A stretch of DNA of 64,000 bases. Origin: Oscillatoria sp. FACHB-1407. Its GTDB lineage: Bacteria; Cyanobacteriota; Cyanobacteriia; Elainellales; Elainellaceae. The translations under genes and the position numbers were made by a program. Below are positions 45,833 to 54,152 of this stretch, piece after piece; position 1 is the stretch's first letter, and each line of letters begins with the position of its first letter. The stretch lies in contig NZ_JACJSA010000002.1 of assembly GCF_014697545.1 (NCBI RefSeq), positions 186,001 to 250,000 of the forward strand. The letters run 5' to 3'. The notes under the pieces are model-generated. The model saw only the letters and a list, made by a program, of their open reading frames with translations, searched no databases and was not told the DNA's origin.

Positions 45833-48109
45833 ATGGCAACTGAACCAGAGCAACTCAACGTCGCTAAAAGGGTGCGGCGTTCTTCTATCGTTGCCTTAGT
45901 TCAGCATGAGTTGCACCCCAGCAGACTATTTTTGAGTGTGACCGCAGGCGTTATTTTAGGTGTTATCCAGGTCACACTAGCCGTCTCAATGGCTGTCTTG
46001 ATTTTTTCAGGAGAGCTGTCGTCTTATGCCTCTGTAGGCATTGGAATAGCATTATTTGCCTCTGTAGTGGTGGCTATTGCGATCGCCCTACTGAGTTCAA
46101 TTCAGGGAATAGTGAGTCAAGCGCAAGATGCGCCTGCTGTTATTGTTGCTGCGATCGCCAGTACGATTGCGGCTGAACTTTCTGCAACAACCAACCCAGC
46201 CATTGCAGTGTCTACAGTCGTGACGATGATTGCCCTGACCTCAATTCTGACGGGGCTAAGTTGTTTTATTCTGGGTTTCCTAAAGTTAGGCGATCTCGTT
46301 CGGTTTATTCCTTACCCTGTCATTGGAGGATTTTTAGCAGGCACAGGGTGGCTTTTGTTACAGGGTGGGTTTACGGTGATGACCAATGTTCCCCTCGATC
46401 TCACCCAATTATCGCAACTTCTCCAACCCAATAGCCTCATGCTTTGGGTTCCTGGAATCAGTTTTGCAGTGTTGCTGCTGGTCGTTTTGCGGCGTTTTCA
46501 GAATGCGTTTGTCATGCCCAGTTTATTAGCTGGGGCGATCGCTATATTTCATCTTGTGTTGTGGTTGTCGGGCATGTCGATCGCAGAGGCGCAAACGGCA
46601 GGGTTGTTGCTCAGTCCGTTTCCAGAAGGTGGTATTTGGCGTCCAATTCAATGGATCACGCTCCAACAAACAGACTGGTCGTTAATCTTAGGAGAAGCCG
46701 GGAAAATTGTCTCAGTTGTGTTGCTGACCATTTCAGCTTTGTTACTAAACTCCAGTGGCATCGAACTCGCAACTCGGCGTGATATTGGCCTCAATCAAGA
46801 GCTACAAGCCGCAGGAATTGGCAACTTCGTTGCAGGTCTGGGCGGTGGCATCATTTGTTTTCACGGATTAGGAACGAGCGTATTAGGTCACAAAATTGGA
46901 GCTAAAAGCCGTCTCACTGGGCTACTTACGGCTGTAGTGAGTCTGTCTGCTTTGACGATTGGAGCAGACATGCTCGTTTTGTTTCCTAAAGCGGTTTTAG
47001 GCGGATTAGTAGCTCTATTGGGGTTAGATTTCCTAGTGGAATGGGTTTACAGTGCCTATTTCAAACTTCCTAAAGTTGACTATGCGATTGTGATTTTAAT
47101 CTTGCTGGTAGTTGGCACGATTGGCTTTTTAGAGGGAGTGGGGGTTGGTTTAGTCGTGGCGATCGCGCTGTTTGTCATCAATTACAGCCAGGTCAACGTG
47201 GCAAAACATACCCTCTCTGGTGCCACCTATCAAAGCAATGTAGCGCGTACAACCTATCAAACTCGATTACTGCGTGATCAGGGCGAACAGATTTACGTTC
47301 TGGAGCTACAAGGGTTTCTCTTTTTTGGTACATCAAATACGTTACTGGAGCAGATTCGCCAACGAGCCGCTAATCCTGCCCTCATTCCACTGCGGTTTGT
47401 CATCCTCGATTTTCGAGCCGTTAATGGGCTAGATTCTTCGGCGGTGCTAAGCTTCGTCAAGCTGCGTCAACTAGCAGAACAACACCCCTTTCGACTACTC
47501 TTTACCCACCTGTATCCAGTCATGGAACAGCAACTCCGACAGGGAAATTGTTTGGATGATCCTGACAGCGACCAACCGCAACTGACTTACCTCTTTGCAG
47601 ATTTAGACCACGGTATCGAGTGGTGTGAAAATCAAATTTTAGGAGCTGTATCCTGGAAACGACGACGCAATCTGCCGCTGAATCTGCATTTAGATGAACT
47701 ATTTTCAGAGGCTGAACAGGTTTCAGGCTTTATGGAGTATCTGAATAAGGTTGAGGTAGCCGCAGGAGAAACGCTTTTTCAAGTGGGCGATCGCGCTGAA
47801 TCTCTGTTTTTTGTCGAGTCAGGGCAGGTGACCACGTTTTTAACGCTGGATAATGACCAGACTCGCCGACTCCAAACGATTGGGGTGGGCAACCTGGTTG
47901 GAGTGATGGATTTTTATTTGCAATCGACTCACCAAATTACAGCGACTACAGATGTACCGACGAAACTCTATCGGTTATCACAAACTGCATGGCAGCAAAT
48001 GCAACAGGAAAAACCAGACGTTGCCAATGCCTTTCGAGAGTATGTGATTCGTCTGTTGAGCGATCGCCTCTCCAATGCTTATCGCTCTATTACAGATTTG
48101 TTGAGATAA
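45833..48109 (+). CDS. SulP anion transporter with STAS and cyclic-nucleotide-binding domain
   Basis: 758 residues from ATG 45833 (AAGGAAG ribosome site 7 bases before it). Residues about 30-460 form a SulP/SLC26 transporter with 10-14 helices (GGFLAGTGWLLLQGG, GLGGGIICFHGLGTSVLGHK). A STAS domain follows (about 485-590, VILDFRAVNGLDSSAVLSF). A C-terminal cNMP-binding domain (about 635-750) contains FQVGDRAESLFFVESGQV. Members move sulfate, bicarbonate (BicA) or other anions. The substrate here is not evident. The cNMP domain suggests gating by cAMP or a related signal. Confidence 0.92.
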   Translation: MATEPEQLNVAKRVRRSSIVALVQHELHPSRLFLSVTAGVILGVIQVTLAVSMAVLIFSGELSSYASVGIGIALFASVVVAIAIALLSSIQGIVSQAQDAPAVIVAAIASTIAAELSATTNPAIAVSTVVTMIALTSILTGLSCFILGFLKLGDLVRFIPYPVIGGFLAGTGWLLLQGGFTVMTNVPLDLTQLSQLLQPNSLMLWVPGISFAVLLLVVLRRFQNAFVMPSLLAGAIAIFHLVLWLSGMSIAEAQTAGLLLSPFPEGGIWRPIQWITLQQTDWSLILGEAGKIVSVVLLTISALLLNSSGIELATRRDIGLNQELQAAGIGNFVAGLGGGIICFHGLGTSVLGHKIGAKSRLTGLLTAVVSLSALTIGADMLVLFPKAVLGGLVALLGLDFLVEWVYSAYFKLPKVDYAIVILILLVVGTIGFLEGVGVGLVVAIALFVINYSQVNVAKHTLSGATYQSNVARTTYQTRLLRDQGEQIYVLELQGFLFFGTSNTLLEQIRQRAANPALIPLRFVILDFRAVNGLDSSAVLSFVKLRQLAEQHPFRLLFTHLYPVMEQQLRQGNCLDDPDSDQPQLTYLFADLDHGIEWCENQILGAVSWKRRRNLPLNLHLDELFSEAEQVSGFMEYLNKVEVAAGETLFQVGDRAESLFFVESGQVTTFLTLDNDQTRRLQTIGVGNLVGVMDFYLQSTHQITATTDVPTKLYRLSQTAWQQMQQEKPDVANAFREYVIRLLSDRLSNAYRSITDLLR

Positions 48110-48150
48110 GTTCGATTTTAGATTTTAGATTTACGATTTTGGATTGAATG

Positions 48151-48924
48151 CTATTCCAGTTCACATTGGGTTAATCGTTTGGCGATCGCTTCAATTGTAA
48201 AAATGCCAAAGGTGTCCCCCAAAAAAGGCAGGTGCCCCACTGGAGCGGAGAGGGAAAAGGTAATTTCGCCGTAGCGTTTCCAGTGATTTTGCACCAAGAG
48301 ATTATTCACCCGCCACCCAACGCGATCGGCAAATGCCATCCAGACATCCGACTTTTCTGCGTAGAAATCAAAGTAGCGTTGCCAGATGGGTCGCTGCACA
48401 CTGAAGCCAAATCGTCCCCGGCTATATTTCATCCACAGGCGATCGATCACCTGCAAGTCGCGACAGGGAATCTTGGCAATAAATTCTGGACGAAATTGCT
48501 CTCGCAACTCCAAGCCACACGCTCGAAACAGTGCCGCTTTCGTTTCCTGGTCAGCTTCTTGCCACTGTCCCCTAGACAAGACCGTTTTAAGCCGAGAGTA
48601 GTGTTCTTGGGTGTAGTAATAGGCGATCGCTTGTTTGACTCTGGGCTCTGAGCGATCGTGCAACAGCGCATAGGCTGTTTGCCGCACATCAGCCGACTCA
48701 TCCCGCAATGCCCGCATCACCAGATATAGCCCCTGTTGTCCGTGTTGCAGAGCTTCTGAAAGGGCTGCGATACGTTGCTCGGCGATCGGGCTAGTTAAGC
48801 GTTGTTTGATGCCAGCCCACCCACCCAACACAGGCGCACCAACGGGAATGGCTCCGTGTCCCCCTAAAACGGCATCGTTTGCTTGAGGTTGGTCGAAACG
48901 GTCTGTCACGTTGGAACTCCCCAA
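48151..48924 (-). CDS. GUN4-domain protein with N-terminal VLGG/HEAT module
   Basis: 257 residues. Residues 17-100 carry an AVLGG-x7-APVLGGWAGIKQRL signature and a HEAT-like helical part (HGQQGLYLVMRALRDESADVRQTAYALL). The same module opens the WD40 gene upstream. Residues about 115-255 are a GUN4 domain: LKTVLSRGQWQEADQETKAAL, IPCRDLQVIDRLWMKYSRGR, FGFSVQRPIW, GHLPFLGDTFG. GUN4 binds porphyrins and aids Mg-chelatase, or forms sensor modules. Translation overlaps the WD40 gene end by 19 bases, so it is probably co-transcribed. Confidence 0.9.
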   Translation of the reverse strand: MGSSNVTDRFDQPQANDAVLGGHGAIPVGAPVLGGWAGIKQRLTSPIAEQRIAALSEALQHGQQGLYLVMRALRDESADVRQTAYALLHDRSEPRVKQAIAYYYTQEHYSRLKTVLSRGQWQEADQETKAALFRACGLELREQFRPEFIAKIPCRDLQVIDRLWMKYSRGRFGFSVQRPIWQRYFDFYAEKSDVWMAFADRVGWRVNNLLVQNHWKRYGEITFSLSAPVGHLPFLGDTFGIFTIEAIAKRLTQCELE

Positions 48925-49766
48925 ACCTTGACGGTTCTATCCTCACTGCCACTAATGAGGCGTGATTGATCAGGCGCAATTGCCACTGCTGTGACCAGAT
49001 GTGTATGTCCCTGCAAGGTGATCACCTCTTGCCCTTGTTGCAAGTCCCAAATTTTGATCCCGTTGCGACTACCGCTAATCAGGTGTTTGTGGGTGCGGTG
49101 GCGATCGCCACTGATCGTGACGGAGGAAATGCTGCGGGTGGGCAGGTCTTCCCCCTCTAGCTGTTGTCCGGTGCGGCTATCCCAGGCGGTGATGACCTGA
49201 TGACGGTGACGCAGGGTAAAAGTGCGATTGTCAGGGCTAAAGGCGATCGCATAGACAAACTGGGCGATCGGCAGCACCCAAAATGCCTCCTGTGACGTGA
49301 GATCCCACACTCGCACGGTGGCATCGCGACCTGCACTCACAACCGTTTTGCCGTCTTCACTAATGGCTACTGCCGTTACCCCACCGGCATGACCCGTCAG
49401 GGTAAACAGACATTCAAATAAGCGGTAGCTGTCATAGCTCCGCAGTGCGCGTCGTGCTTTGACATCGGAGGAGTGATGTAACTGAAGATAGGCAGCGCGT
49501 TGAACGGCGATCGCAGGGTCGGTTAGGCTTTGCAGCAGCAGATCTAACCCCGCTTGACCATAACGACTGAGTTGAGCGATCGCCCCTACTCGCTCTTCCA
49601 CTAATGCACTGTTCAGCCGATGGCGCACACCGTCCAACCCACCCAGCACCAATCCTGCGATCGGGGCAGGACTTGCGCCCCCCAGAACGACATCATGGGG
49701 CTGTGGGAAGGGGGTTGATTGACCAGAGCTAGACACGGTGGTGGATGACCTTGCTGATAAATCCAT
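48906..49766 (-). CDS. WD40 protein with N-terminal VLGG/HEAT module
   Basis: 286 residues. The N-terminus (24-110) has DVVLGG-x7-GLVLGGLDGVRHRL followed by helices like those of the neighbouring GUN4 gene, then about four to five WD40-type blades (SAGRDATVRVWDL, SGSRNGIKIWDL, SGSEDRTVKVWGV). Only a partial propeller is present, so it may dimerise or be short. It is the first gene of a two-gene unit with the GUN4 gene. The shared module suggests both bind the same partner. No function assigned. Confidence 0.88.
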   Translation of the reverse strand: MDLSARSSTTVSSSGQSTPFPQPHDVVLGGASPAPIAGLVLGGLDGVRHRLNSALVEERVGAIAQLSRYGQAGLDLLLQSLTDPAIAVQRAAYLQLHHSSDVKARRALRSYDSYRLFECLFTLTGHAGGVTAVAISEDGKTVVSAGRDATVRVWDLTSQEAFWVLPIAQFVYAIAFSPDNRTFTLRHRHQVITAWDSRTGQQLEGEDLPTRSISSVTISGDRHRTHKHLISGSRNGIKIWDLQQGQEVITLQGHTHLVTAVAIAPDQSRLISGSEDRTVKVWGVPT

Positions 49767-49860
49767 CTGTTCTAGTCTGACGAATTTTGGGTCAGTGCGT
49801 CACCTTCAATCTAATACCGATTTAAATGGTTTCCAGTGAGATATGGGTGCATCTGACGGT

Positions 49861-50008
49861 TAGGGGAGTGGCGATTAAAACCGCAGCTACCAGAGCAAAA
49901 ACTGCCTACGCAGGGTCAAACCCTCAGTCCGCATAGGCAGACTTCGCTCCGGTAGCCACAAATTCATTCACCGGGTTCAGTGCCCCAATCACTTAACCCA
50001 AATTAGCG
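49861..50008. repeat. R1 element, degraded left end
   Basis: Shows the R1 interior (GGCGATTAAAACCGCAGCTA, GGCAGACTTCGCTCC, GTAGCC) and right end CTTAACCCAAATTAGCG, which ends directly at the stop codon of the next gene. The left end is diverged, and an R2-like end (ATACCGATTTAAATGG) lies at about 49814. Confidence 0.7.
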
Positions 50009-50515
50009 TTATTCCGCTGGAGGATTGCCAGCACACCACTCCATCTGCTTAAAAAACTGTTCCAGCGTCAAAATGCCAAATTTATCACCCATGTGGGGCA
50101 AGTGACCGGCGGGAGCTTTAATATCAAAGGTCAATTCTTTGTGCTGTTTCCAATAGTTCTGTTTAAGCAGGTGGTTGATCCGCCAACTCGTGCGATCGCC
50201 GAATGCAGCCCAAACATCAGTCTTGCTATAAAGCTTTTGTTCTAACGGTTTCCAGATTGCTTGCTGAACGCTAAAGCCAAACCGTCCACGGCTGTACTTC
50301 ACCCAGAGTTGGTCAATTTTCTGCAAATCGGGACAGGGCAGTTGGTTAAGGGATGGAGTTGTTTGTGGGTCTGCGGGGTTGCCTCCACAGGCGGTGATGA
50401 TGAGCTTACGAGTTTCCATATCTGCCATGCGCCACAACCCGCCTTTGAGATATTTCTCAAGTTGGGTGCAATCAACGGTTGTGAAATCTTCAGGGGATTC
50501 TGAGGGGCTAATCAT
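50009..50515 (-). CDS. GUN4-domain protein, stand-alone
   Basis: 168 residues from ATG 50515 (TTG 50560 is an alternative). The domain covers nearly the whole protein: TQLEKYLKGGLWRMADMETRK, LPCPDLQKIDQLWVKYSRGR, FGFSVQQAIW, SWRINHLL, GHLPHMGDKFGI. It is a paralogue of the GUN4 domain in the 48151 gene but lacks the VLGG module. It may bind protoporphyrin or Mg-protoporphyrin. The R1 element abuts its stop codon. Confidence 0.9.
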   Translation of the reverse strand: MISPSESPEDFTTVDCTQLEKYLKGGLWRMADMETRKLIITACGGNPADPQTTPSLNQLPCPDLQKIDQLWVKYSRGRFGFSVQQAIWKPLEQKLYSKTDVWAAFGDRTSWRINHLLKQNYWKQHKELTFDIKAPAGHLPHMGDKFGILTLEQFFKQMEWCAGNPPAE

Positions 50516-50747
50516 AAGGCGATCACCAATGCACAACAATACTGACGAGGTTTCCCACAAATTTAACGATTTATATCTCTCTAGTCTTTGATAACTGTAA
50601 AACTATGGCTCGTATTTTTAAAGATGTTGAAGGAATTGTGGGGACTCGTCGGGTTTGCCTGCAAAGGGACTGCTCTGAAGAGGATACACTGTCTCACCTG
50701 TCTCGACAATTGCTACAGCAACGGTCAATTTTCTTTAGGCAAAACTA

Positions 50748-50864
50748 AGTACTGCTATTCACAGATAGGGCTTGGAAATAAAACCAGGGGAGTGTGGAGG
50801 CTGTGTCCCCAGGGTTCCACCCCTGCCCCCCAAATTCCCACCCTTATTGACAACGAGTTGTACT
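50748..50864. repeat. 117-bp dispersed element, family R3
   Basis: The reverse complement of this segment matches 7691-7812 almost end to end. It starts AGTACT and ends GAGTTGTACT. The right end overlaps the stop codon of the 39-residue gene at 50863. The preceding 50516-50747 shows no gene. Confidence 0.85.
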
Positions 50865-50982
50865 AAGCAAAATTGATATAAGGTTGCAACAGCAACGAAA
50901 TGGCTCCGACGATCACCAGAGATAGAGTCACCCAGGTAAATAGTCTCATTTGCTGGTCTGCATGGATTGAAACGCGCCTCAT
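50863..50982 (-). CDS. 39-residue single-helix membrane protein, unknown
   Basis: Too short for ordinary ORF filters. Translation MRRVSIHADQQMRLFTWVTL, then SLVIVGAISLLLQPYINFA: a basic N-terminus and one hydrophobic helix (about residues 14-33). AGGAG lies 5 bases before the ATG, good support for translation. Its size resembles small photosystem or NDH subunits, but the sequence matches none I remember. The stop codon lies at the end of the R3 repeat, so the C-terminus may have been altered by insertion. Confidence 0.55.
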   Translation of the reverse strand: MRRVSIHADQQMRLFTWVTLSLVIVGAISLLLQPYINFA

Positions 50983-51111
50983 AGTTGCTCCTAAATTGTT
51001 CTTTAAAAAGCGTTATTTAATAAACAAAAAATCTCTGCCAACTGTTAAAGTCACCGCGATTAGGGGTGGCTACACCACTCACCAACAGACATCGATTAAC
51101 CTGATGGGGTC

Positions 51112-51213
51112 ATACCGATTCAAAGAGTTTGATGGGCAAATCAGCGTTGGGGAGGGATTTGGCAGTGCCAAACCCGTACAAGCATTTGTCACCTTCACAA
51201 TTCAAATTGGTAT
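51112..51213. repeat. 102-bp dispersed element, family R2
   Basis: Same length as 39253-39354 and similar throughout (ATACCGATTCAAAGAGTTTG at the left, AATTCAAATTGGTAT at the right). It directly precedes the interrupted R1 copy. Confidence 0.82.
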
Positions 51214-51219
51214 TAGAAT

Positions 51220-51570
51220 TTTGGCGATTGAAACCGCAGCTAGAGTCAAATGCTGAGGTTGAAAGGCAAGCCGTACCTTACGTTCAAGATTTGAGGATTC
51301 CTGACAAACCGTGGATTTGTTTTACCGGAGCAGAATCAATCTGCGTCGGTTCAACAAACCGATGGTGTTCCAAACCTGCTGATAACCTCTGTAAGAACCC
51401 CCTGTAGTCCCCCTGTAGTCCTCCTTGATAAGGGGGACAGCGACAGCCGGGGGGCAGTAGCAACAGACCTGAAACACTACCAACAAGCATTTAATCTCCG
51501 GTAATCTGCGAAGAAGGACTTTGTCTTGATAGCCGTGAATTCATTCGCCAAGCTCTTAAACCGAACTGAC
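51220..51570. repeat. R1 element interrupted by insertions
   Basis: The R1 pieces TTTTGGCGATTGAAACCGCAGC, GGAGCAGAATCAATCTGCGTCGGTT and GTGAATTCATTCGCC, then CTTAAACCGAACTGACG, appear in order but with about 190 bases of extra sequence between them. The right end stops one base before the stop codon of the following gene. Confidence 0.65.
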
Positions 51571-51571
51571 G

Positions 51572-52078
51572 TTATTTAAGGCTGAGTTTGACGTTTTCAC
51601 TCGTATCTGCTGTTTTGCCAGTCGTCACAGCTTTCAAGAAACTGATCGTGTGTGCCAGCCAACTTGAAGGGGCGTCCCAGTATTCTGCTTTTTCGACCGT
51701 TACTTTTAACAGGGCAATATCAGGTTCATCCAGTTCTTTTGGAAACCAGGCTTTGAGTTGAGGTTGCCATAATTCAGCTAGTTTTTGGCGATCGCGCACC
51801 AGTTGAGCCGCACCTGACATCGACACATATCGCTGCTTGTGAGGATCTGCAAAACTCAAATTAACGTGCTGTTGTTGTTCAACTTCTGTCACTTTGTGAG
51901 AGCTTGCGTAGGTAAAGAACCACACATCTCCATTCGCTTCAATCTCACTGTTGCATGACATCGGACGACTCCGCAGACTGCCATCTTCATCCACTGTGGT
52001 CATCATGGCAATGTCAATGCCTTTCACCATGTCGCGCAATTTTTGCAGTTGTTCGTCCCGATTGTTTGGAGTGGTCAT
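51572..52078 (-). CDS. Pyridoxamine 5'-phosphate oxidase-like / general stress protein
   Basis: 168-residue split-barrel flavin-binding-type protein, in the group of general stress protein 26. DIAMMTTVDEDGSLRSRPMS, DVWFFTYASSHKVTEV and RYVSMSGAAQLVRDR fit that group. Probably binds FMN or F420 and handles a small substrate, but the function is unknown. The R1 right end lies one base beyond its stop codon. Confidence 0.9.
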   Translation of the reverse strand: MTTPNNRDEQLQKLRDMVKGIDIAMMTTVDEDGSLRSRPMSCNSEIEANGDVWFFTYASSHKVTEVEQQQHVNLSFADPHKQRYVSMSGAAQLVRDRQKLAELWQPQLKAWFPKELDEPDIALLKVTVEKAEYWDAPSSWLAHTISFLKAVTTGKTADTSENVKLSLK

Positions 52079-52147
52079 GATGATTCATTCTGGGTACGGC
52101 GTACTCTTATCACTGTTCCAAAGTTGAAGGGCGATCGCATCTCTCGA

Positions 52148-53968
52148 TTAGACGATATCGATCTGTTCAACTAATAGCCAGTTACCCGAATGATTCAGTT
52201 GTCCCTGGAGGGTGAGCGTATCCCCAGTCCCACACTTCTGTAAGGTGCGATCGCACTCTGCGTCTAATGTAACCAGTTGAAACACTTGTCCTGTTAACGA
52301 AGTGGGAGTGTTGAGGGTGATGGTGTAATCCTGATCGCCGCGACGCTCAAAGCTCCCAGTAAAAGTTTGGCTATCAGGAGGAACCCTACCGCCTGCGGCT
52401 CCTCCCCTTGCAGAGGCAAGGTTGGGAGGGCTCGGAGGAGAGGTTAGCGGACAGGTGCCATCCAGGGGATAGTCTTCGGGATGGCGCAGGTAATGCTCCT
52501 GCCAGTGCTGCCAATCCGGATGGGAGGGGGGCAAGTTAAACAGAGGGGCGATCGCCGCTGGAGCGATGGGATCGGTTAACAACGCAGCTTGCAGATCGGC
52601 AACGGGCAGGTCACGCGGTTGACATTTGCGTTCAATGCACAGTGCAGCAGCCATTCCGGCAGCTTGTCCGATGCCGAGAACCACGGGTTGCAGGCGAGTT
52701 GCCCCATTGGCAATGTGGGAGACAGAGATATTTTTTTCGCAGACCAGCAACCCATCCACCGCAGCAGGGATCAGACATTCGTAGGGCAGGGCAAAGGGGG
52801 TGCCTGTCCAACGTCCACCCCAACGGATGGATTTGGGTTTCAGCGGGAAGTCATAGCCCGGATAGTGGTGATCGTTGGCGTAGTTACCCAGGGCGATCGC
52901 ACTCATTTGCCCCTGAGCATTCACAGGCAGTGCGGCGACTCGCCTCTGTGGTTGCGGCAAGATGTCCTGTTCTCGCACGGTGACGACTCCCTGTAAGCGT
53001 CGGCTCTCGCGAAAGTAGGGATGCAACGCATAGGCACTGCCCCCAAGACAATTGGGAAGGTCAGTGGGAAAGGTGTCTGCGGCTAAGCCATAGCGTCGTC
53101 CCAGATGAGTCTGGAGAAAGCGAGCATAGCTCTGGGCATACCAGCGGGCTTCTTGCAAAAACTCCTGTCGGGTTGCAGGCGATTGAATTAACCGATCGAG
53201 GCGATCGCCATAGTCATTGCCCCGCTGTGGAAAGTTCATCATGAAGCGGTTGCCGGGCAACCGTCCGTAGTTCATAAAATGCTCTGCACCGTAGCCGTCC
53301 CAGGTTCCCACAAAGTGATCGGGGTTATCGATTGGGGGCGCGGGGATCTCAGGAGCCGGGTGGGCTTCACCAAAATCTTGCAGTACTACAACCCAGGTGG
53401 GGGCTTGCACGGGGTATTGCTCAGTCATGGCTGTGGGCGCGATGGGTGCGCTCGGTTCTTGCCATTGGGAGTGCCACTCCCACCCCCAGCGATGGGGAAC
53501 TTCGGCGAGAGCTAAAACGTCCCCTAATTCGGTTCCATCAAGAATAATTGACGCCCTAATCGTGACGTCGTTAAAATGAACCGCAACGAGGCGATCGCCC
53601 TGACGTTCTATCGCTTGAGGATGTTTACCGTGAATCCACCATAAGTTCGACAACTGTTTCACCCAATCTGCAAAGATGGCGGCTCCTACATTTGGGTCAT
53701 ATGTAAAAAAACTGACCCAGGCGTGGTTTAAGCCAGTTGGTTGTCGATGTTGCAATTCACGTAAAAACGCACCCCACATCCCGGTTTGAAAAGCGGATAG
53801 TTCGTTTCCGTCAGGGGCAGTTACTCCTGCTGACGTTAGCATTCCCCCTAACCACGGAAATTCACTGACCAAAATGGTTTGTGCCCCACGACGGGCAGCT
53901 TGAATGGCAGCAACGGTTCCCCCGGTGCCGCCGCCTACGACCAGAACGTCTGTCGTGAGTGTGTTCAT
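52148..53968 (-). CDS. FAD-dependent oxidoreductase (FAD_oxidored family) with C-terminal beta domain
   Basis: 606 residues from ATG 53968 (53971 and 53995 also in frame). The dinucleotide motif VLVVGGGTGGTVAAIQAARRG follows directly, then ILVSEFPWLGGMLTSAG, ILDGTELGDVLALA, and a late GLLVCEKNISVSHIANGATRLQPVVLGIGQAAG typical of this family. The substrate is unknown. A 71-base repeat has inserted in frame between the catalytic part and the C-terminal beta domain. Divergent from the WD40-RTX gene. Confidence 0.9.
   Translation of the reverse strand: MNTLTTDVLVVGGGTGGTVAAIQAARRGAQTILVSEFPWLGGMLTSAGVTAPDGNELSAFQTGMWGAFLRELQHRQPTGLNHAWVSFFTYDPNVGAAIFADWVKQLSNLWWIHGKHPQAIERQGDRLVAVHFNDVTIRASIILDGTELGDVLALAEVPHRWGWEWHSQWQEPSAPIAPTAMTEQYPVQAPTWVVVLQDFGEAHPAPEIPAPPIDNPDHFVGTWDGYGAEHFMNYGRLPGNRFMMNFPQRGNDYGDRLDRLIQSPATRQEFLQEARWYAQSYARFLQTHLGRRYGLAADTFPTDLPNCLGGSAYALHPYFRESRRLQGVVTVREQDILPQPQRRVAALPVNAQGQMSAIALGNYANDHHYPGYDFPLKPKSIRWGGRWTGTPFALPYECLIPAAVDGLLVCEKNISVSHIANGATRLQPVVLGIGQAAGMAAALCIERKCQPRDLPVADLQAALLTDPIAPAAIAPLFNLPPSHPDWQHWQEHYLRHPEDYPLDGTCPLTSPPSPPNLASARGGAAGGRVPPDSQTFTGSFERRGDQDYTITLNTPTSLTGQVFQLVTLDAECDRTLQKCGTGDTLTLQGQLNHSGNWLLVEQIDIV
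52376..52446. repeat. In-frame repeat inside the FAD oxidoreductase gene
   Basis: Holds CCTCCCCTTGC and GCAAGG in inverted relation and CTCCTCCGAG. On the coding strand it gives Pro/Ser/Gly/Ala-rich residues without breaking the frame. It resembles GC-rich hairpin repeats common between cyanobacterial genes. Confidence 0.75.
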
Positions 53969-54152
53969 CATGCTATGCAACCTCGTGCAATCCAACCAGT
54001 GCAGAAAAGGATCAGCGAATCCTCAGATTTTGCTGCAAGCAGCATGAATCGATTGCAAAGCCCTCGTTTGCAAGCTCAAAGGATTCCGTGCTTTATTCTC
54101 CCATTCATCTTGATTGTGCATTGCCCACCTTCATCCATCACATCACAAAGCC

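Noticed and set aside
50588-50866. 92-residue plus-strand ORF
   Set aside because: Its second half is translated R3 repeat, it lacks a ribosome site, and the 39-residue minus-strand gene with AGGAG overlaps its end.
54114-54152. Upstream extension of WD40-RTX copy 1 (and similarly 56760-56807 for copy 2)
   Set aside because: The extensions differ between the paralogues while both proteins align from MVLTL, so the inner ATG is the better start.
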